A stretch of DNA of 64,000 nucleotides from JAGHEK01 sp044426235 (GTDB lineage: Bacteria > Bacillota > Clostridia > Peptostreptococcales > Peptostreptococcaceae). The stretch is taken from assembly GCA_044426235.1 (NCBI GenBank), contig JAWXUS010000004.1, positions 1 to 64,000 of the forward strand, in the 5' to 3' direction. The translations under genes were made by a program, and so were the position numbers. Position 1 is the first letter of the stretch; the number at the start of each line of letters is the position of its first letter. Below the pieces are notes generated by a model, which saw only the letters and a list, made by a program, of their open reading frames with translations, was not told the origin of the DNA and made no database searches. This document shows positions 7,280 through 16,231 of the stretch, piece after piece.

Positions 7280-9001
7280 ATGAACGGTAAAGTTAAAGAA
7301 GTTGATGAAACGAAAAAAGACTTTGATTTAAAAGCTAGTATACAAAAGTTCGGTAAATTTTTAAGTGGAATGGTTATGCCAAACATAGGAGCATTTATTG
7401 CTTGGGGACTTATAACTGCATTTTTTATAGAAACGGGTTGGTTTCCAAATGAAGATTTAGCAGGACTTGTATCACCGATGTTAACATATTTATTACCTAT
7501 TCTTATAGGGTATACAGGTGGTAAATGTATTGCAGATTTAAGAGGTGGAGTAATTGGTGCAATTGCAACTACAGGGGTTATAGTAGGAGCAGATATACCT
7601 ATGTTTATAGGGGCTATGGCTATGGGTCCTTTAGCAGGCTTTGTTATCAAAAAGTTTGATGAATTTGTTGATGGAAAAGTTCCAACAGGTTTTGAAATGT
7701 TAGTTAATAATTTCTCAGTTGGTATACTTGGAATGCTTTTAGCTATACTTGGGTTTTATGGAGTTGGGCCATTAGTAGTTAGTTTAACTGAAATTATAGA
7801 AATTGGGGTAGGTACTATTGTAAGTTATGGATTACTTCCATTAATATCAATATTTATAGAACCTGCTAAGGTATTATTCTTAAATAACGCAATAAATCAC
7901 GGAATACTTGGTCCAATAGGAATTGCAGAGGCACAAGAAACTGGAAAGTCTATAATGTTCTTATTAGAATCAAATCCAGGTCCAGGACTTGGAATTATAC
8001 TTGCTTATATAATTTGTGGTAAAGGTTCTGCAAAAGAATCTGCACCAGGAGCTGCAATAATTCATTTCTTAGGTGGGATACACGAAATTTATTTCCCATA
8101 TATTCTTATGAACCCAGTTTTAATAGTTGCTGCAATATTAGGTGGAGGAGTTGGAGTTTTAGTATTTAGTATTTTAGGGGCAGGAATTGTAGCTGCACCA
8201 TCTCCAGGAAGTATATTTGCACTTATGGCATTATCTCCAAGAGGTGGTATGTTACCGATATTACTAGGAGTACTTGCATCAACTGTAGTATCTTTTATGG
8301 TAGCTGCACCAATAATTAAAAAAGCATCTTTAGGTGATGATGATACTTCTTTAGAAGATGCAACTAAAAAAATGAAAGATATGAAAGTTAAAAAGAGTGA
8401 AGAAAGTAAAGGAGTAAATTACTCAAATGTTAAAAAGATAGTTTTCTCTTGCGATGCAGGAATGGGATCTAGTGCGATGGGTGCATCAAGATTTAAAAAT
8501 AGAATAAAAGATTTAGATTTAGGGATAGAAGTAGTTAATTCATCAGTTGATAATATACCATCTGATGCAGACATAGTAGTAACTCATATTACTTTAGTTG
8601 AGAGAGTAAAAAAAGATGTAGAAGTAATTAGTATATCTAACTTCCTAAAAGATACTAATTTAGACTTATTATTTGAAAATTTAACAAAAATAAAAGATGA
8701 TAATGGCACACAAATGGAGAATAAAGATAATAAGAAAATAAACAAGATAGTATTCTCTTGTGATGCAGGAATGGGATCTAGTGCAATGGGTGCATCAAGA
8801 TTTAAAAATAGAATAAAAGATCTAAATTTAGGAATAGAAGTAGTAAATTCATCAGTTGATAATATACCATCTGATGCAGATATAGTAGTGACTCATGTTA
8901 CTCTAGTTGAAAGGGTAAAGGGAGACGTAGAAGTAATTAGTATATCTAATTTCTTAAAAGACGCTAATATTGATTTACTATTTGATAGAGTGTCAAAATA
9001 A
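7280..9001 (+). CDS. mtlA: PTS mannitol-specific EIICBB (MtlA) with duplicated IIB domain
   Basis: Membrane permease of the mannitol phosphotransferase system, which imports mannitol and releases mannitol-1-phosphate. Residues ~20-345 form the hydrophobic EIIC channel. Two tandem IIB domains follow, each with the phosphorylated-cysteine motif CDAGMGSSAMGAS: Cys391 and Cys494, 103 residues apart. Usual Firmicute MtlA has one IIB, so the second is a recent duplication (the copies are about 90% identical in DNA). I start it at ATG 7280, 573 residues, because AAGGGGGAT precedes it; an upstream in-frame TTG at 7262 lies before that site. EIIA is a separate gene, mtlF. Confidence 0.95.
   Translation: MNGKVKEVDETKKDFDLKASIQKFGKFLSGMVMPNIGAFIAWGLITAFFIETGWFPNEDLAGLVSPMLTYLLPILIGYTGGKCIADLRGGVIGAIATTGVIVGADIPMFIGAMAMGPLAGFVIKKFDEFVDGKVPTGFEMLVNNFSVGILGMLLAILGFYGVGPLVVSLTEIIEIGVGTIVSYGLLPLISIFIEPAKVLFLNNAINHGILGPIGIAEAQETGKSIMFLLESNPGPGLGIILAYIICGKGSAKESAPGAAIIHFLGGIHEIYFPYILMNPVLIVAAILGGGVGVLVFSILGAGIVAAPSPGSIFALMALSPRGGMLPILLGVLASTVVSFMVAAPIIKKASLGDDDTSLEDATKKMKDMKVKKSEESKGVNYSNVKKIVFSCDAGMGSSAMGASRFKNRIKDLDLGIEVVNSSVDNIPSDADIVVTHITLVERVKKDVEVISISNFLKDTNLDLLFENLTKIKDDNGTQMENKDNKKINKIVFSCDAGMGSSAMGASRFKNRIKDLNLGIEVVNSSVDNIPSDADIVVTHVTLVERVKGDVEVISISNFLKDANIDLLFDRVSK
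8435..8985 (+). repeat. Tandem intragenic duplication of the MtlA IIB domain
   Basis: Segment 8435-8676 recurs at 8744-8985 with an offset of 309 bases (103 codons) and only scattered, mostly synonymous differences. Both copies keep the catalytic cysteine loop. A linker rich in Lys, Asp and Asn joins them. Confidence 0.93.
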
Positions 9002-9005
9002 TATA

Positions 9006-9077
9006 TAAATGTCATATTTAACTATGACATTTATAACTTATGTAATAGTTGAATAACTCTAATTTTCTAGGTAATAT
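9006..9077 (+). promoter_or_regulatory. mtlRFD promoter with inverted repeat (candidate MtlR site)
   Basis: The inverted repeat TAAATGTCAT-N8-ATGACATTTA (9006-9033) is the same motif as upstream of mtlA. Its centre is again 29.5 bases before a -35-like box, TTGAAT at 9049-9054, which is 17 bases from TAATAT at 9072-9077. It has no T run, so it is not a standard terminator. Confidence 0.55.
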
Positions 9078-9099
9078 AAAGATAAGCAGAGGGAGATTA

Positions 9100-11166
9100 A
9101 TGATAACTAAAAAGTTAACATCTAGGCAAAAAGAAATAATAATATTACTTGTAAATCAAAAATCAAAAGTATTGACTATATCAGAAATAGCTAATAATTT
9201 GAATTTGAGTTACAGAACAGTTATTAGGGACTTAATTAAAATTGAAGCTTGGTTTATTGAAAATGATTTTAATTTAGTAAGAAAATCAGGAGTAGGACTT
9301 CTACTTAATGAAGATGAAGAAAATAAGTCATTTATACTTGAACTTCTTGATGAAGAAAAAATAGAGATTTCATATAAGAAAGAAGAACGATATCTATTTA
9401 TATTAAATGAACTTCTTAACTCAAAAGAACCTATAAAGTTATTTTATTTTAATAATAAACTTAAAACTTCAGAGGGAACTCTTAGTAATGATTTAATTTT
9501 TATTGAAAGTTGGCTTAATAAATTTGATATAAAAATTATAAAAAAACAAGGGCTTGGAATTTATTTAGAAGGTAGCGAAAAAAATATAAGAGATGCAAAT
9601 ATAAATTTGATTTATAGTAATTATAATGAAAATCAGATTTTAAGTATCATTAAAAATAAGATTTATGGTGAAAATCCAATTTTAGATTTAATCGATAAAG
9701 AAATTCTTATAAAAACTGAAACTGTACTTTTTAAAACTATAAAAAAATTATCGTTATCAGATAATTCTTACATAGGGCTTTTGATTCATACTTCACTTAT
9801 GATAAAGAGAATCTTAAACAATGATTATATAGTTATGAATGATGATATTTTAAATAATCTTTCATCAAAGAAAGAATATATTATGGCATCTGAAATAATT
9901 AAGTGTATAGAAAAAGAATTTGATATTATTATACCAAAATCAGAAGTAGGATATATAGCAATGCATTTAAGAGGATCTAAATTAAAATTAAGTAGTGATG
10001 ATTTTAATTTATTAGAAGAATTAAATATAAATAAATTAAGTAAAAATATAATAAGTAGTTGCAGTCAAAAGTTTAATATTGACCTATTAAAAGATTCTAC
10101 ACTTTCAGATGATCTATTAAATCATTTAAAACCTGCAATATATAGGTTGAAAATGAAAATGGAAATCAGAAATCCACTGCTAGAAGAAATTAAATGTAGA
10201 TATGGCGATTTTTTTAACGAAATATCAAGTATATGCGACTTAATAAAAAATGAATTTGAGATTGATTATATACCGGATTCAGAGATAGCATATATAACAA
10301 TGCATATAGTTTCATCAATTGAAAGAAATGTTTTATTAAATAATAATATAAATGTAGTTATTGTTTGTCCAACAGGAATTGGAGCATCCGCAATTTTAGC
10401 TACTAATATAAAAAGCTATTTTAATAGCATAAATATAGTTGATACAGTTTCAGTTCTTGATGTAGATGATGATTATATAAAAATTAATGAAATTGATTTT
10501 ATAATATCAACGATAGATATAGAATTTAGTATTGATAGTATATTTATTAGTCCATTTTTAAAGAGTACAGATAAAGCTTTGATAGATAGTATAGTTAGAA
10601 AAATTATAACTAAAAAAGTTTTTGATAAAAAACATAAAAATATAAAATCAGAATGTAGTGATAAAGTTTATGACCTTATGATTTTAGCTAAAGAAATGAT
10701 TAGCTTTACTCAAGATGCAGTTTTTATTTTTAATTTAGAAGTTAAAAATATTGATGAGTTATTAATCTATTGTTCTAGTATTTTTGATGTATCACTAAAT
10801 CAAAAAGAAGAATTATATATTAAGCTAAAAGATAGAAATAAACCATCAAGTATATATTTTGAAGAAATTGATATATTATTACCGCATTGTAGCTTTGGAA
10901 ATATTAATTCTATAAAAATCGCTTTTATTAAATTAAATAAAAAGATTGAAATAGATGAAAATAAGTATACAGATAATATAGTTTTTATGTTAACTCCAGA
11001 TAAAAATATTGGACATAGTAAAAAAATACTTAGCTTTGTAAGTGAGAATTTAGTTAGTAATAATGAGTTTCTAGATAGTATAAAAGATTTTGATGAAACT
11101 AAAATAAAAAATAATTTAGATCTTATAGTTACTAATTTTTATAAAAATAAATTAAAGGGGATATAA
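9100..11166 (+). CDS. mtlR: Mannitol operon transcriptional activator MtlR
   Basis: PTS-controlled activator of the BglG/MtlR type. The order, from sequence pattern, is an N-terminal winged-helix pair (about 1-150, starting TSRQKEIIILLVNQ), two PTS regulation domains with conserved His motifs (AMHLRGS and TMHIVSS), a IIB(Gat)-like domain (VVIVCPTGIGASAILAT) and a C-terminal EIIA(Mtl)-like domain. These domains receive phosphate from the PTS, so activity follows mannitol uptake and overall carbon supply. I start it at ATG 9100 (688 residues) because AGAGGGAG lies just upstream; the more 5' TTG at 9049 has no ribosome binding site. mtlF starts 4 bases after its stop. Confidence 0.93.
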   Translation: MITKKLTSRQKEIIILLVNQKSKVLTISEIANNLNLSYRTVIRDLIKIEAWFIENDFNLVRKSGVGLLLNEDEENKSFILELLDEEKIEISYKKEERYLFILNELLNSKEPIKLFYFNNKLKTSEGTLSNDLIFIESWLNKFDIKIIKKQGLGIYLEGSEKNIRDANINLIYSNYNENQILSIIKNKIYGENPILDLIDKEILIKTETVLFKTIKKLSLSDNSYIGLLIHTSLMIKRILNNDYIVMNDDILNNLSSKKEYIMASEIIKCIEKEFDIIIPKSEVGYIAMHLRGSKLKLSSDDFNLLEELNINKLSKNIISSCSQKFNIDLLKDSTLSDDLLNHLKPAIYRLKMKMEIRNPLLEEIKCRYGDFFNEISSICDLIKNEFEIDYIPDSEIAYITMHIVSSIERNVLLNNNINVVIVCPTGIGASAILATNIKSYFNSINIVDTVSVLDVDDDYIKINEIDFIISTIDIEFSIDSIFISPFLKSTDKALIDSIVRKIITKKVFDKKHKNIKSECSDKVYDLMILAKEMISFTQDAVFIFNLEVKNIDELLIYCSSIFDVSLNQKEELYIKLKDRNKPSSIYFEEIDILLPHCSFGNINSIKIAFIKLNKKIEIDENKYTDNIVFMLTPDKNIGHSKKILSFVSENLVSNNEFLDSIKDFDETKIKNNLDLIVTNFYKNKLKGI

Positions 11167-11170
11167 AATT

Positions 11171-11593
11171 ATGAATAGTGTATTAAATGAAAATAATGTA
11201 GTTTTAAATTTAGATAGTGTATCTAAAGAAGAAGCAATAGTTATGTGTGGTAAGAAGTTAGTTGAAAATGGATATGTAAATGAAAGTTACATACAAGCTA
11301 TGCTTGATAGAGAAGAATTAATGACAACATTTATGGGAATGGGTGTTGCTATACCTCACGGAGTTAATGAAGCTAAAAAAGAAATCAAAAAATCAGGAAT
11401 AGTAGTACTTCAGTTTCCAAATGGAATAGACTTTGATGGAGAACTTGCTTACTTAATGATAGGAATAGCAGGTGTTGGAGATGAGCATTTAGAAATATTA
11501 TCTAATATAGCAACAGTTTTAGATGATGAGTTAACAGATAGATTAAAAGATACAGATTCAAAAGCTCAAATAATAGAAGCATTTACAAATTAA
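11171..11593 (+). CDS. mtlF: PTS mannitol-specific EIIA component MtlF
   Basis: Cytoplasmic phosphocarrier that takes phosphate from HPr and passes it to the IIB cysteine(s) of MtlA. At 140 residues it is the normal size of a stand-alone EIIA(Mtl). The active-site histidine is His63 in the motif GVAIPHGVNEAKK. The start is 4 bases after the mtlR stop, with GGGGAT inside the end of mtlR, so the pair is likely coupled. With MtlA carrying two IIB domains, one EIIA serves two acceptor cysteines. Confidence 0.96.
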   Translation: MNSVLNENNVVLNLDSVSKEEAIVMCGKKLVENGYVNESYIQAMLDREELMTTFMGMGVAIPHGVNEAKKEIKKSGIVVLQFPNGIDFDGELAYLMIGIAGVGDEHLEILSNIATVLDDELTDRLKDTDSKAQIIEAFTN

Positions 11594-11610
11594 TAAGGGG
11601 GATTTATAGT

Positions 11611-12756
11611 ATGAAAAAAGCTATACAATTTGGTGCTGGAAATATTGGTCGTGGATTTATTGGACTTTTATTATCAAAAGCAGGATTTGAAGTTTTATTT
11701 GCAGATGTTAATATGGAAATAATAGATGGAATAAATAACGAAGGAAAATACAGTGTTTTCGTTAGAGATACTAACTGTGAAGATATAGAGGTTTCAAACA
11801 TAAGAGGTATAAATTCTTTAGATGAAAAGTTAGTTAATGAAATATCTGAAGCAAGTATAATAACTACTGCTGTTGGACCTGTTGTTCTTCCAAGGATTGC
11901 AAAAACATTAGCTGAAGGTATAAAACTTAGAAAAGAAAATAATGTAGTTGAGAACTTAAATGTAATAGCTTGTGAAAATGCTATATATGCAAGTCAAATC
12001 TTAAAAGAAGAAGTTGTTAAGTTCCTAGATGAAGAAACTGTTAAATATGTTGAAGAATATGTTGGTTTCCCAAATTGTTCTGTTGATAGAATAGTTCCTC
12101 CTATAAAAAATGAAAATATACTTGATGTAACAGTTGAAGCATTTTATGAGTGGAATGTTGAGCAAGCAGGATTTAAAGGTGAAATACCGCAAATAGAAGG
12201 TATGAATTTAGCAGATAACTTAATGGCTTATATAGAAAGAAAATTATTTACATTAAATACTGGTCACGCAGTAGCTGCTTATTTAGGATATATATATGGA
12301 ATAGATACTATTGATAAGAGTGTATGTGATGAGAAAATAAGAAATATAGTAAAAGATGCTATGATTGAAAGTGGAAAAGGTCTTATTGCAAAATATGGTT
12401 TTGAAGAAGATGTTCACTTTAAATATATTGATAAGATACTTAAGAGATTTGAAAATCCATACTTAAATGATGATGTTGTTAGAGTAGGAAGAGAGCCCAT
12501 TAGAAAATTAAGTTGTAATGATAGACTAGTTAAGCCACTTCTTAATGCTAAAAACTATGATGTTGAAGTTGATAATTTAGTAATTGGATTAGCAGCAGCT
12601 CTTCACTATAAAAATGATAAAGATACACAAAGTGTAGAATTACAAAATATGATAGATAAAGATGGTGTAGAAAGTACTATTAAGGAAGTTTGTAAGATTG
12701 ATGATGATGTCCTTATAAAACAAATTTCAACACAATATAATTCATTAAAAAAATAA
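11611..12756 (+). CDS. mtlD: Mannitol-1-phosphate 5-dehydrogenase MtlD
   Basis: Oxidises mannitol-1-phosphate to fructose-6-phosphate with NAD+, completing the mannitol pathway. The 381 residues begin with a Rossmann nucleotide-binding signature (QFGAGNIGRGFIG, residues 6-18). The C-terminal half holds the family catalytic segment KLFTLNTGHAVAAYLGY. It lies 17 bases after mtlF with AAGGGGG as ribosome binding site, and is the last gene of the mtlR-mtlF-mtlD operon. Length is normal for the family. Confidence 0.97.
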   Translation: MKKAIQFGAGNIGRGFIGLLLSKAGFEVLFADVNMEIIDGINNEGKYSVFVRDTNCEDIEVSNIRGINSLDEKLVNEISEASIITTAVGPVVLPRIAKTLAEGIKLRKENNVVENLNVIACENAIYASQILKEEVVKFLDEETVKYVEEYVGFPNCSVDRIVPPIKNENILDVTVEAFYEWNVEQAGFKGEIPQIEGMNLADNLMAYIERKLFTLNTGHAVAAYLGYIYGIDTIDKSVCDEKIRNIVKDAMIESGKGLIAKYGFEEDVHFKYIDKILKRFENPYLNDDVVRVGREPIRKLSCNDRLVKPLLNAKNYDVEVDNLVIGLAAALHYKNDKDTQSVELQNMIDKDGVESTIKEVCKIDDDVLIKQISTQYNSLKK

Positions 12757-12766
12757 ATTTTATTCT

Positions 12767-12802
12767 AGGGGATTTTAATTAAATTATTATCCTCTATTTT
12801 TT
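12767..12802 (+). terminator. Terminator after mtlD
   Basis: The stem AGGGGA with TCCTCT (one G-T pair) spans a 17-base loop and is followed by A then seven T. The long loop makes it a weaker call. Confidence 0.6.
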
Positions 12803-12857
12803 TGTCGAAATTTAAAGTTTAAATCTGCATTTATATCTAATTTTAAATACTATTTTA

Positions 12858-12886
12858 TTGACATTATTGTAAATAAGATATATAAA
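12858..12886 (+). promoter_or_regulatory. murA promoter
   Basis: TTGACA at 12858-12863 and TATAAA at 12881-12886 with an exact 17-base spacer. The expected transcript start is near 12893, giving a leader of about 140 bases before murA. The leader holds two small hairpins (TGGCTA with TAGCCG; AGTATA with TATACT) of unknown meaning. Confidence 0.75.
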
Positions 12887-13035
12887 TATATAGTGGCTAT
12901 TTGTATGAAAGTTTAGCCGAATTTAAAATTTTAAAATTATTCAAAATAACTTAGTATATTTTTAATAAAGTATACTTTATAACATTAGGTCAACAATATA
13001 TATATATAGATTCGATTATGAGGAGAAAGATTAGT

Positions 13036-14289
13036 ATGCCAAAAATATTAGTAAGAAAAAGTAATCCATTAAATGGAACGGTTAAGATAGATGGAGCGAA
13101 AAATGCAGTTCTTCCAATAATAGCCGCAACACTTCTTGCAAAAGATACAACAGTACTAAATGGAGTTCCAGATTTAAAGGATGTACATGTTATATCAGAT
13201 TTATTAAGACATTTAGGAGCAAAAGTTGTGTATAAAGATACTACTTTAACTATAGATGCAACGGATATAACAACTTGCGAGGCGCCATATGAATTAGTTA
13301 GAAAAATGAGAGCATCATTCTTAGTTATGGGGCCACTTCTTGCAAGGTTTAAACACACAAAAATATCTATGCCTGGAGGATGTGCAATAGGTACAAGACC
13401 AATAGATTTACATCTTAAAGGATTTAAAGCATTGGGTGCTACAATTGATATGGAGCACGGGTTTGTAGACGCTAAATGTGAAAAATTAGAAGGTAAAAAG
13501 TTCTATCTTGATTTCCCGAGTGTTGGAGCTACTGAAAATATAATAATGGCTGCAACTTTAGCAAATGGAAGAACTATACTTGAGAATGCTGCTGAAGAAC
13601 CGGAAATAGTTGATTTAGTTAACTTACTTAGAAAAATGGGTGCTAAAATACAAGGTGAAGGAACTAATACTTTAATAATAGATGGTGTTGATAGTTTAAG
13701 TGGAACGACACATACTATAATACCGGATAGAGTAGAGGCTGCAACTTATATGGTAGCTGCTGCGATTACAAAAGGTGATATAACTGTTGAGAATGTAGTA
13801 TTAGATCACTTAGAACCAATAGTTGCAAAACTTAGAGAAGCAGGATGCGAAGTTATAGAACTTGAGAATGCAGTTAGGGTTAAAGGACCAGAAAAATTAC
13901 TTCCAATAGATATAAAAACACTTCCGCATCCAGGATTCCCAACAGATGCACAAGCACAGTTTATGGCTATGCTTGCTATGGCACCAGGTACTAGCACTGT
14001 TATTGAAACTGTTTTTGAAAACAGATTTATGCATGTTGCAGAATTTAATAGAATGGGAGCTAACATTAAAATTGATGGAAGATGTGCAATTATAAATGGG
14101 GTTGAAAAACTTCATGGAGCAAACGTTAATGCAACAGATTTAAGAGCAGGAGCAGCACTTATTCTTTGTGGATTAATTGCAGAGGGTGAAACTGTTGTAG
14201 GTGAAATATATCATATATTAAGAGGTTACGTTAATATAGACAAAAAAATCACGGCTCTTGGTGGAAATATAGAAATAATAGAAGATTAA
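13036..14289 (+). CDS. murA: UDP-N-acetylglucosamine 1-carboxyvinyltransferase MurA
   Basis: Transfers enolpyruvate from PEP to UDP-GlcNAc, the committed step of peptidoglycan synthesis. The active-site loop is MPGGCAIGTRPIDLH with catalytic Cys116, the residue alkylated by fosfomycin. Two EPT-type domains fill 417 residues. I choose ATG 13036 because AGGAG lies at 13021-13025; the upstream ATG at 13018 has no such site. The N-terminal KNAVLPIIAA motif carries the conserved Lys-Asn pair. It is followed by the sporulation genes spoIID and spoIIQ, a common clostridial order. Confidence 0.97.
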   Translation: MPKILVRKSNPLNGTVKIDGAKNAVLPIIAATLLAKDTTVLNGVPDLKDVHVISDLLRHLGAKVVYKDTTLTIDATDITTCEAPYELVRKMRASFLVMGPLLARFKHTKISMPGGCAIGTRPIDLHLKGFKALGATIDMEHGFVDAKCEKLEGKKFYLDFPSVGATENIIMAATLANGRTILENAAEEPEIVDLVNLLRKMGAKIQGEGTNTLIIDGVDSLSGTTHTIIPDRVEAATYMVAAAITKGDITVENVVLDHLEPIVAKLREAGCEVIELENAVRVKGPEKLLPIDIKTLPHPGFPTDAQAQFMAMLAMAPGTSTVIETVFENRFMHVAEFNRMGANIKIDGRCAIINGVEKLHGANVNATDLRAGAALILCGLIAEGETVVGEIYHILRGYVNIDKKITALGGNIEIIED

Positions 14290-14362
14290 TTTAATAGTAA
14301 TAAAATATAATAGGTTATTCATATACTTTACGAAATAGTATTTACACTAAGGAGGAGAGTAT

Positions 14363-15382
14363 ATGAATAACCTTTTTAAGTCTTATATAGTGATTTTAGT
14401 TGGAGTCATTATAATGCCTATAATAAGCAGTATTTTATTTTATAGAGGGTTTGAAATTGAAGAAAATAAAAAGAATAAAATTATAGTAAATAAAAGAGAA
14501 TATATTGATTATGAAGAAGTAGATCTTGGTTCAAAAGAAATAGTAGTTTATAATCATATATTAGATAAAAATCAAACTATGGATCTAGAAGAATATTTAT
14601 ATGGTGTAGTATCTGGAGAAATGCCTTCATCATTTGATATTGAGGCTCTAAAAGCACAGGCAGTAGCCGCTAGAACTTATGTTTTATATAAGGAAAAAAA
14701 TGAAGTTTCAAGTGTACATAAAGGTGCAGTAGTTTGTACTGATTTTAATCATTGTCAAGAATATAAAAGCGAAGAAGATTTATTAAATCTTCATGGTGAA
14801 GAATGGATTGAAAATTCTTACTCAAAAATAAAACAAGCCGTAGATGATACTAAGGGGCATGTTATAACTTATAATGATGACTATATACTTCCTCTTTATT
14901 TTTCAACTTCATCAGGAAAAACTGAAAATAGTGAAGAAGTGTTTACTGAAGAGGAACCATATTTAAGAAGTGTTGAAAGTTATTATGATTCTAATTCTCC
15001 AAAATATGAATCAACATTTAGCATTGATAAGGATGCTTTTATTAATACATTAAAAATTAACTATGATGATATATATTTAAGTGAAAAATCTATTGAAAAC
15101 GATATTTATATAAAAAATCGTAGTGAAGGTGGTTCAGTTGATGATATTTTAGTTGGAGATAAAACTTTAAAAGGAAGAGATTTTAGGAGTTTATTCAACT
15201 TAAATTCTTCTAATTTTGATATAGAATTTAATGATTATCAAGTGGTTTTTGATGTTCGTGGATTTGGGCACGGAGTTGGAATGAGTCAATGGGGTGCAGA
15301 TGGAATGGCTAAAGAAGGATTTTATTATTATGAAATACTAGAACACTATTATACTGGTACGACTATAAAAGATATTTATTAA
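14363..15382 (+). CDS. spoIID: Stage II sporulation protein D (SpoIID)
   Basis: Lytic transglycosylase of the engulfment machinery (with SpoIIP and SpoIIM) that degrades peptidoglycan in the sporulating mother cell. Residues 8-27 form the single N-terminal membrane anchor. The catalytic glutamate is Glu86 in the conserved segment GVVSGEMP, followed by the KAQAVAARTYVL helix. Cys125 and Cys131 (CTDFNHC) match the zinc-binding cysteine pair of clostridial SpoIID. The GHGVGMSQWGADGMA motif near the C-terminus is typical. The ATG has AGGAGGAG upstream. The 339-residue length is normal. Confidence 0.96.
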   Translation: MNNLFKSYIVILVGVIIMPIISSILFYRGFEIEENKKNKIIVNKREYIDYEEVDLGSKEIVVYNHILDKNQTMDLEEYLYGVVSGEMPSSFDIEALKAQAVAARTYVLYKEKNEVSSVHKGAVVCTDFNHCQEYKSEEDLLNLHGEEWIENSYSKIKQAVDDTKGHVITYNDDYILPLYFSTSSGKTENSEEVFTEEEPYLRSVESYYDSNSPKYESTFSIDKDAFINTLKINYDDIYLSEKSIENDIYIKNRSEGGSVDDILVGDKTLKGRDFRSLFNLNSSNFDIEFNDYQVVFDVRGFGHGVGMSQWGADGMAKEGFYYYEILEHYYTGTTIKDIY

Positions 15383-15455
15383 TTTGAAAAAAAGTGTATA
15401 GAAACTAAAAATTCAGTCAAGGATACAAATAAATATATTATGGAGGATTATTTGT

Positions 15456-16133
15456 ATGAAAAAGCTATTAGAAAAAGATGGTTTTTACTTGACTTTATTT
15501 TTATGCGTTGGTTTCGTATCGATGTTTGGAATATGGTTTACAAGAAGTAGCGTAGAAGAACTTGCAAAGAGTGATTTATTAATTGAGAAAGACATAAATA
15601 TCGAAGAAGAATTTACACAAAGTGAAGAAGATAAGGAAGTTCATTTTATTGAAAATAATGAATATGATGATGTAGTTCAAACTTCAACAGAGTCTGAGGA
15701 AAGTTTGGAAACGGCAAAGGCACAACCAGAAGATAAACTTCATTTCTTAGGAGATGTAATTACTAGAGGATATTCAGATACTCAACCTACTTATTCAGAA
15801 ACTTTAGATGTTTGGGAAGTACATAAAGCAATTGATGTTCGTGGAGAAATTGGACAAGAAATAAAATCATTACTTGATGGTGAAGTAGTTGATATTTTCC
15901 ATGATGATTCACATGGAATGAGTATAAAAATTAAAAGTGATGATAATATAGATATATTATATTCTAACTTAAGTGAAGATGTATTAGTTAGTGTTGGAGA
16001 TGCATTAAAAGAGGGTGATAGTATTGGAAGTATTGGAAATACTACTGCTGTAGAATTTAAAGAAGGTCCACATATTCATGTTGAAGTATTTAAAAATAAT
16101 GAAAATATAGACCCTATGACTGTAATAAAATAA
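15456..16133 (+). CDS. spoIIQ: Forespore membrane protein SpoIIQ (M23/LytM-type peptidase)
   Basis: Forespore-side half of the SpoIIQ-SpoIIIAH channel that joins mother cell and forespore. A membrane anchor spans residues 11-28, an acidic linker runs to about 95, and a LytM domain fills 96-215. Unlike the B. subtilis protein, all zinc ligands of an active M23 endopeptidase are present: His123 and Asp127 (HKAID), and His206 and His208 (HIH). It could therefore cut peptidoglycan as well as bind its partner, as reported for other clostridia. It lies between spoIID and spoIIID, which fixes its identity. Confidence 0.93.
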   Translation: MKKLLEKDGFYLTLFLCVGFVSMFGIWFTRSSVEELAKSDLLIEKDINIEEEFTQSEEDKEVHFIENNEYDDVVQTSTESEESLETAKAQPEDKLHFLGDVITRGYSDTQPTYSETLDVWEVHKAIDVRGEIGQEIKSLLDGEVVDIFHDDSHGMSIKIKSDDNIDILYSNLSEDVLVSVGDALKEGDSIGSIGNTTAVEFKEGPHIHVEVFKNNENIDPMTVIK

Positions 16134-16141
16134 TTATTAGA

Positions 16142-16180
16142 TAAAAGACAAGTTAAATGCTTGTCTTTTATTCATTTTTT
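16142..16180 (+). terminator. Terminator after spoIIQ
   Basis: A perfect 11-bp stem (TAAAAGACAAG with CTTGTCTTTTA), loop of 7, followed by a T-rich tail. Confidence 0.8.
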
Positions 16181-16223
16181 AGGATTTCCTAACATATATT
16201 TGAATAATTAAAGATATGTTAGG
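16172..16223 (+). promoter_or_regulatory. Candidate sigma-E promoter and inverted repeat before spoIIID
   Basis: TCATTTT (16172-16178) and CATATATT (16193-16200) are separated by 14 bases, resembling the sigma-E consensus (-35 TCATATT-like, -10 CATACAAT-like). A perfect 10-bp inverted repeat, CCTAACATAT (16188-16197) and ATATGTTAGG (16214-16223), overlaps the -10 and runs into the spoIIID ribosome binding site. It may be an operator or, in readthrough RNA, a hairpin hiding the binding site. Confidence 0.4.
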
Positions 16224-16231
16224 GAGGACAC

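Noticed and set aside
9049..9099. TTG at 9049 as the mtlR start
   Set aside because: No ribosome binding site precedes it and it falls inside the likely promoter. ATG 9100 has a good AGAGGGAG site.
15394..15430. GTATA and GGATACAAAT before spoIIQ as a sigma-F or sigma-G promoter
   Set aside because: The spacing between the two parts is about 20 bases, too long for sigma-F, and neither half fits sigma-G well. spoIIQ must have a forespore promoter, but I cannot place it.
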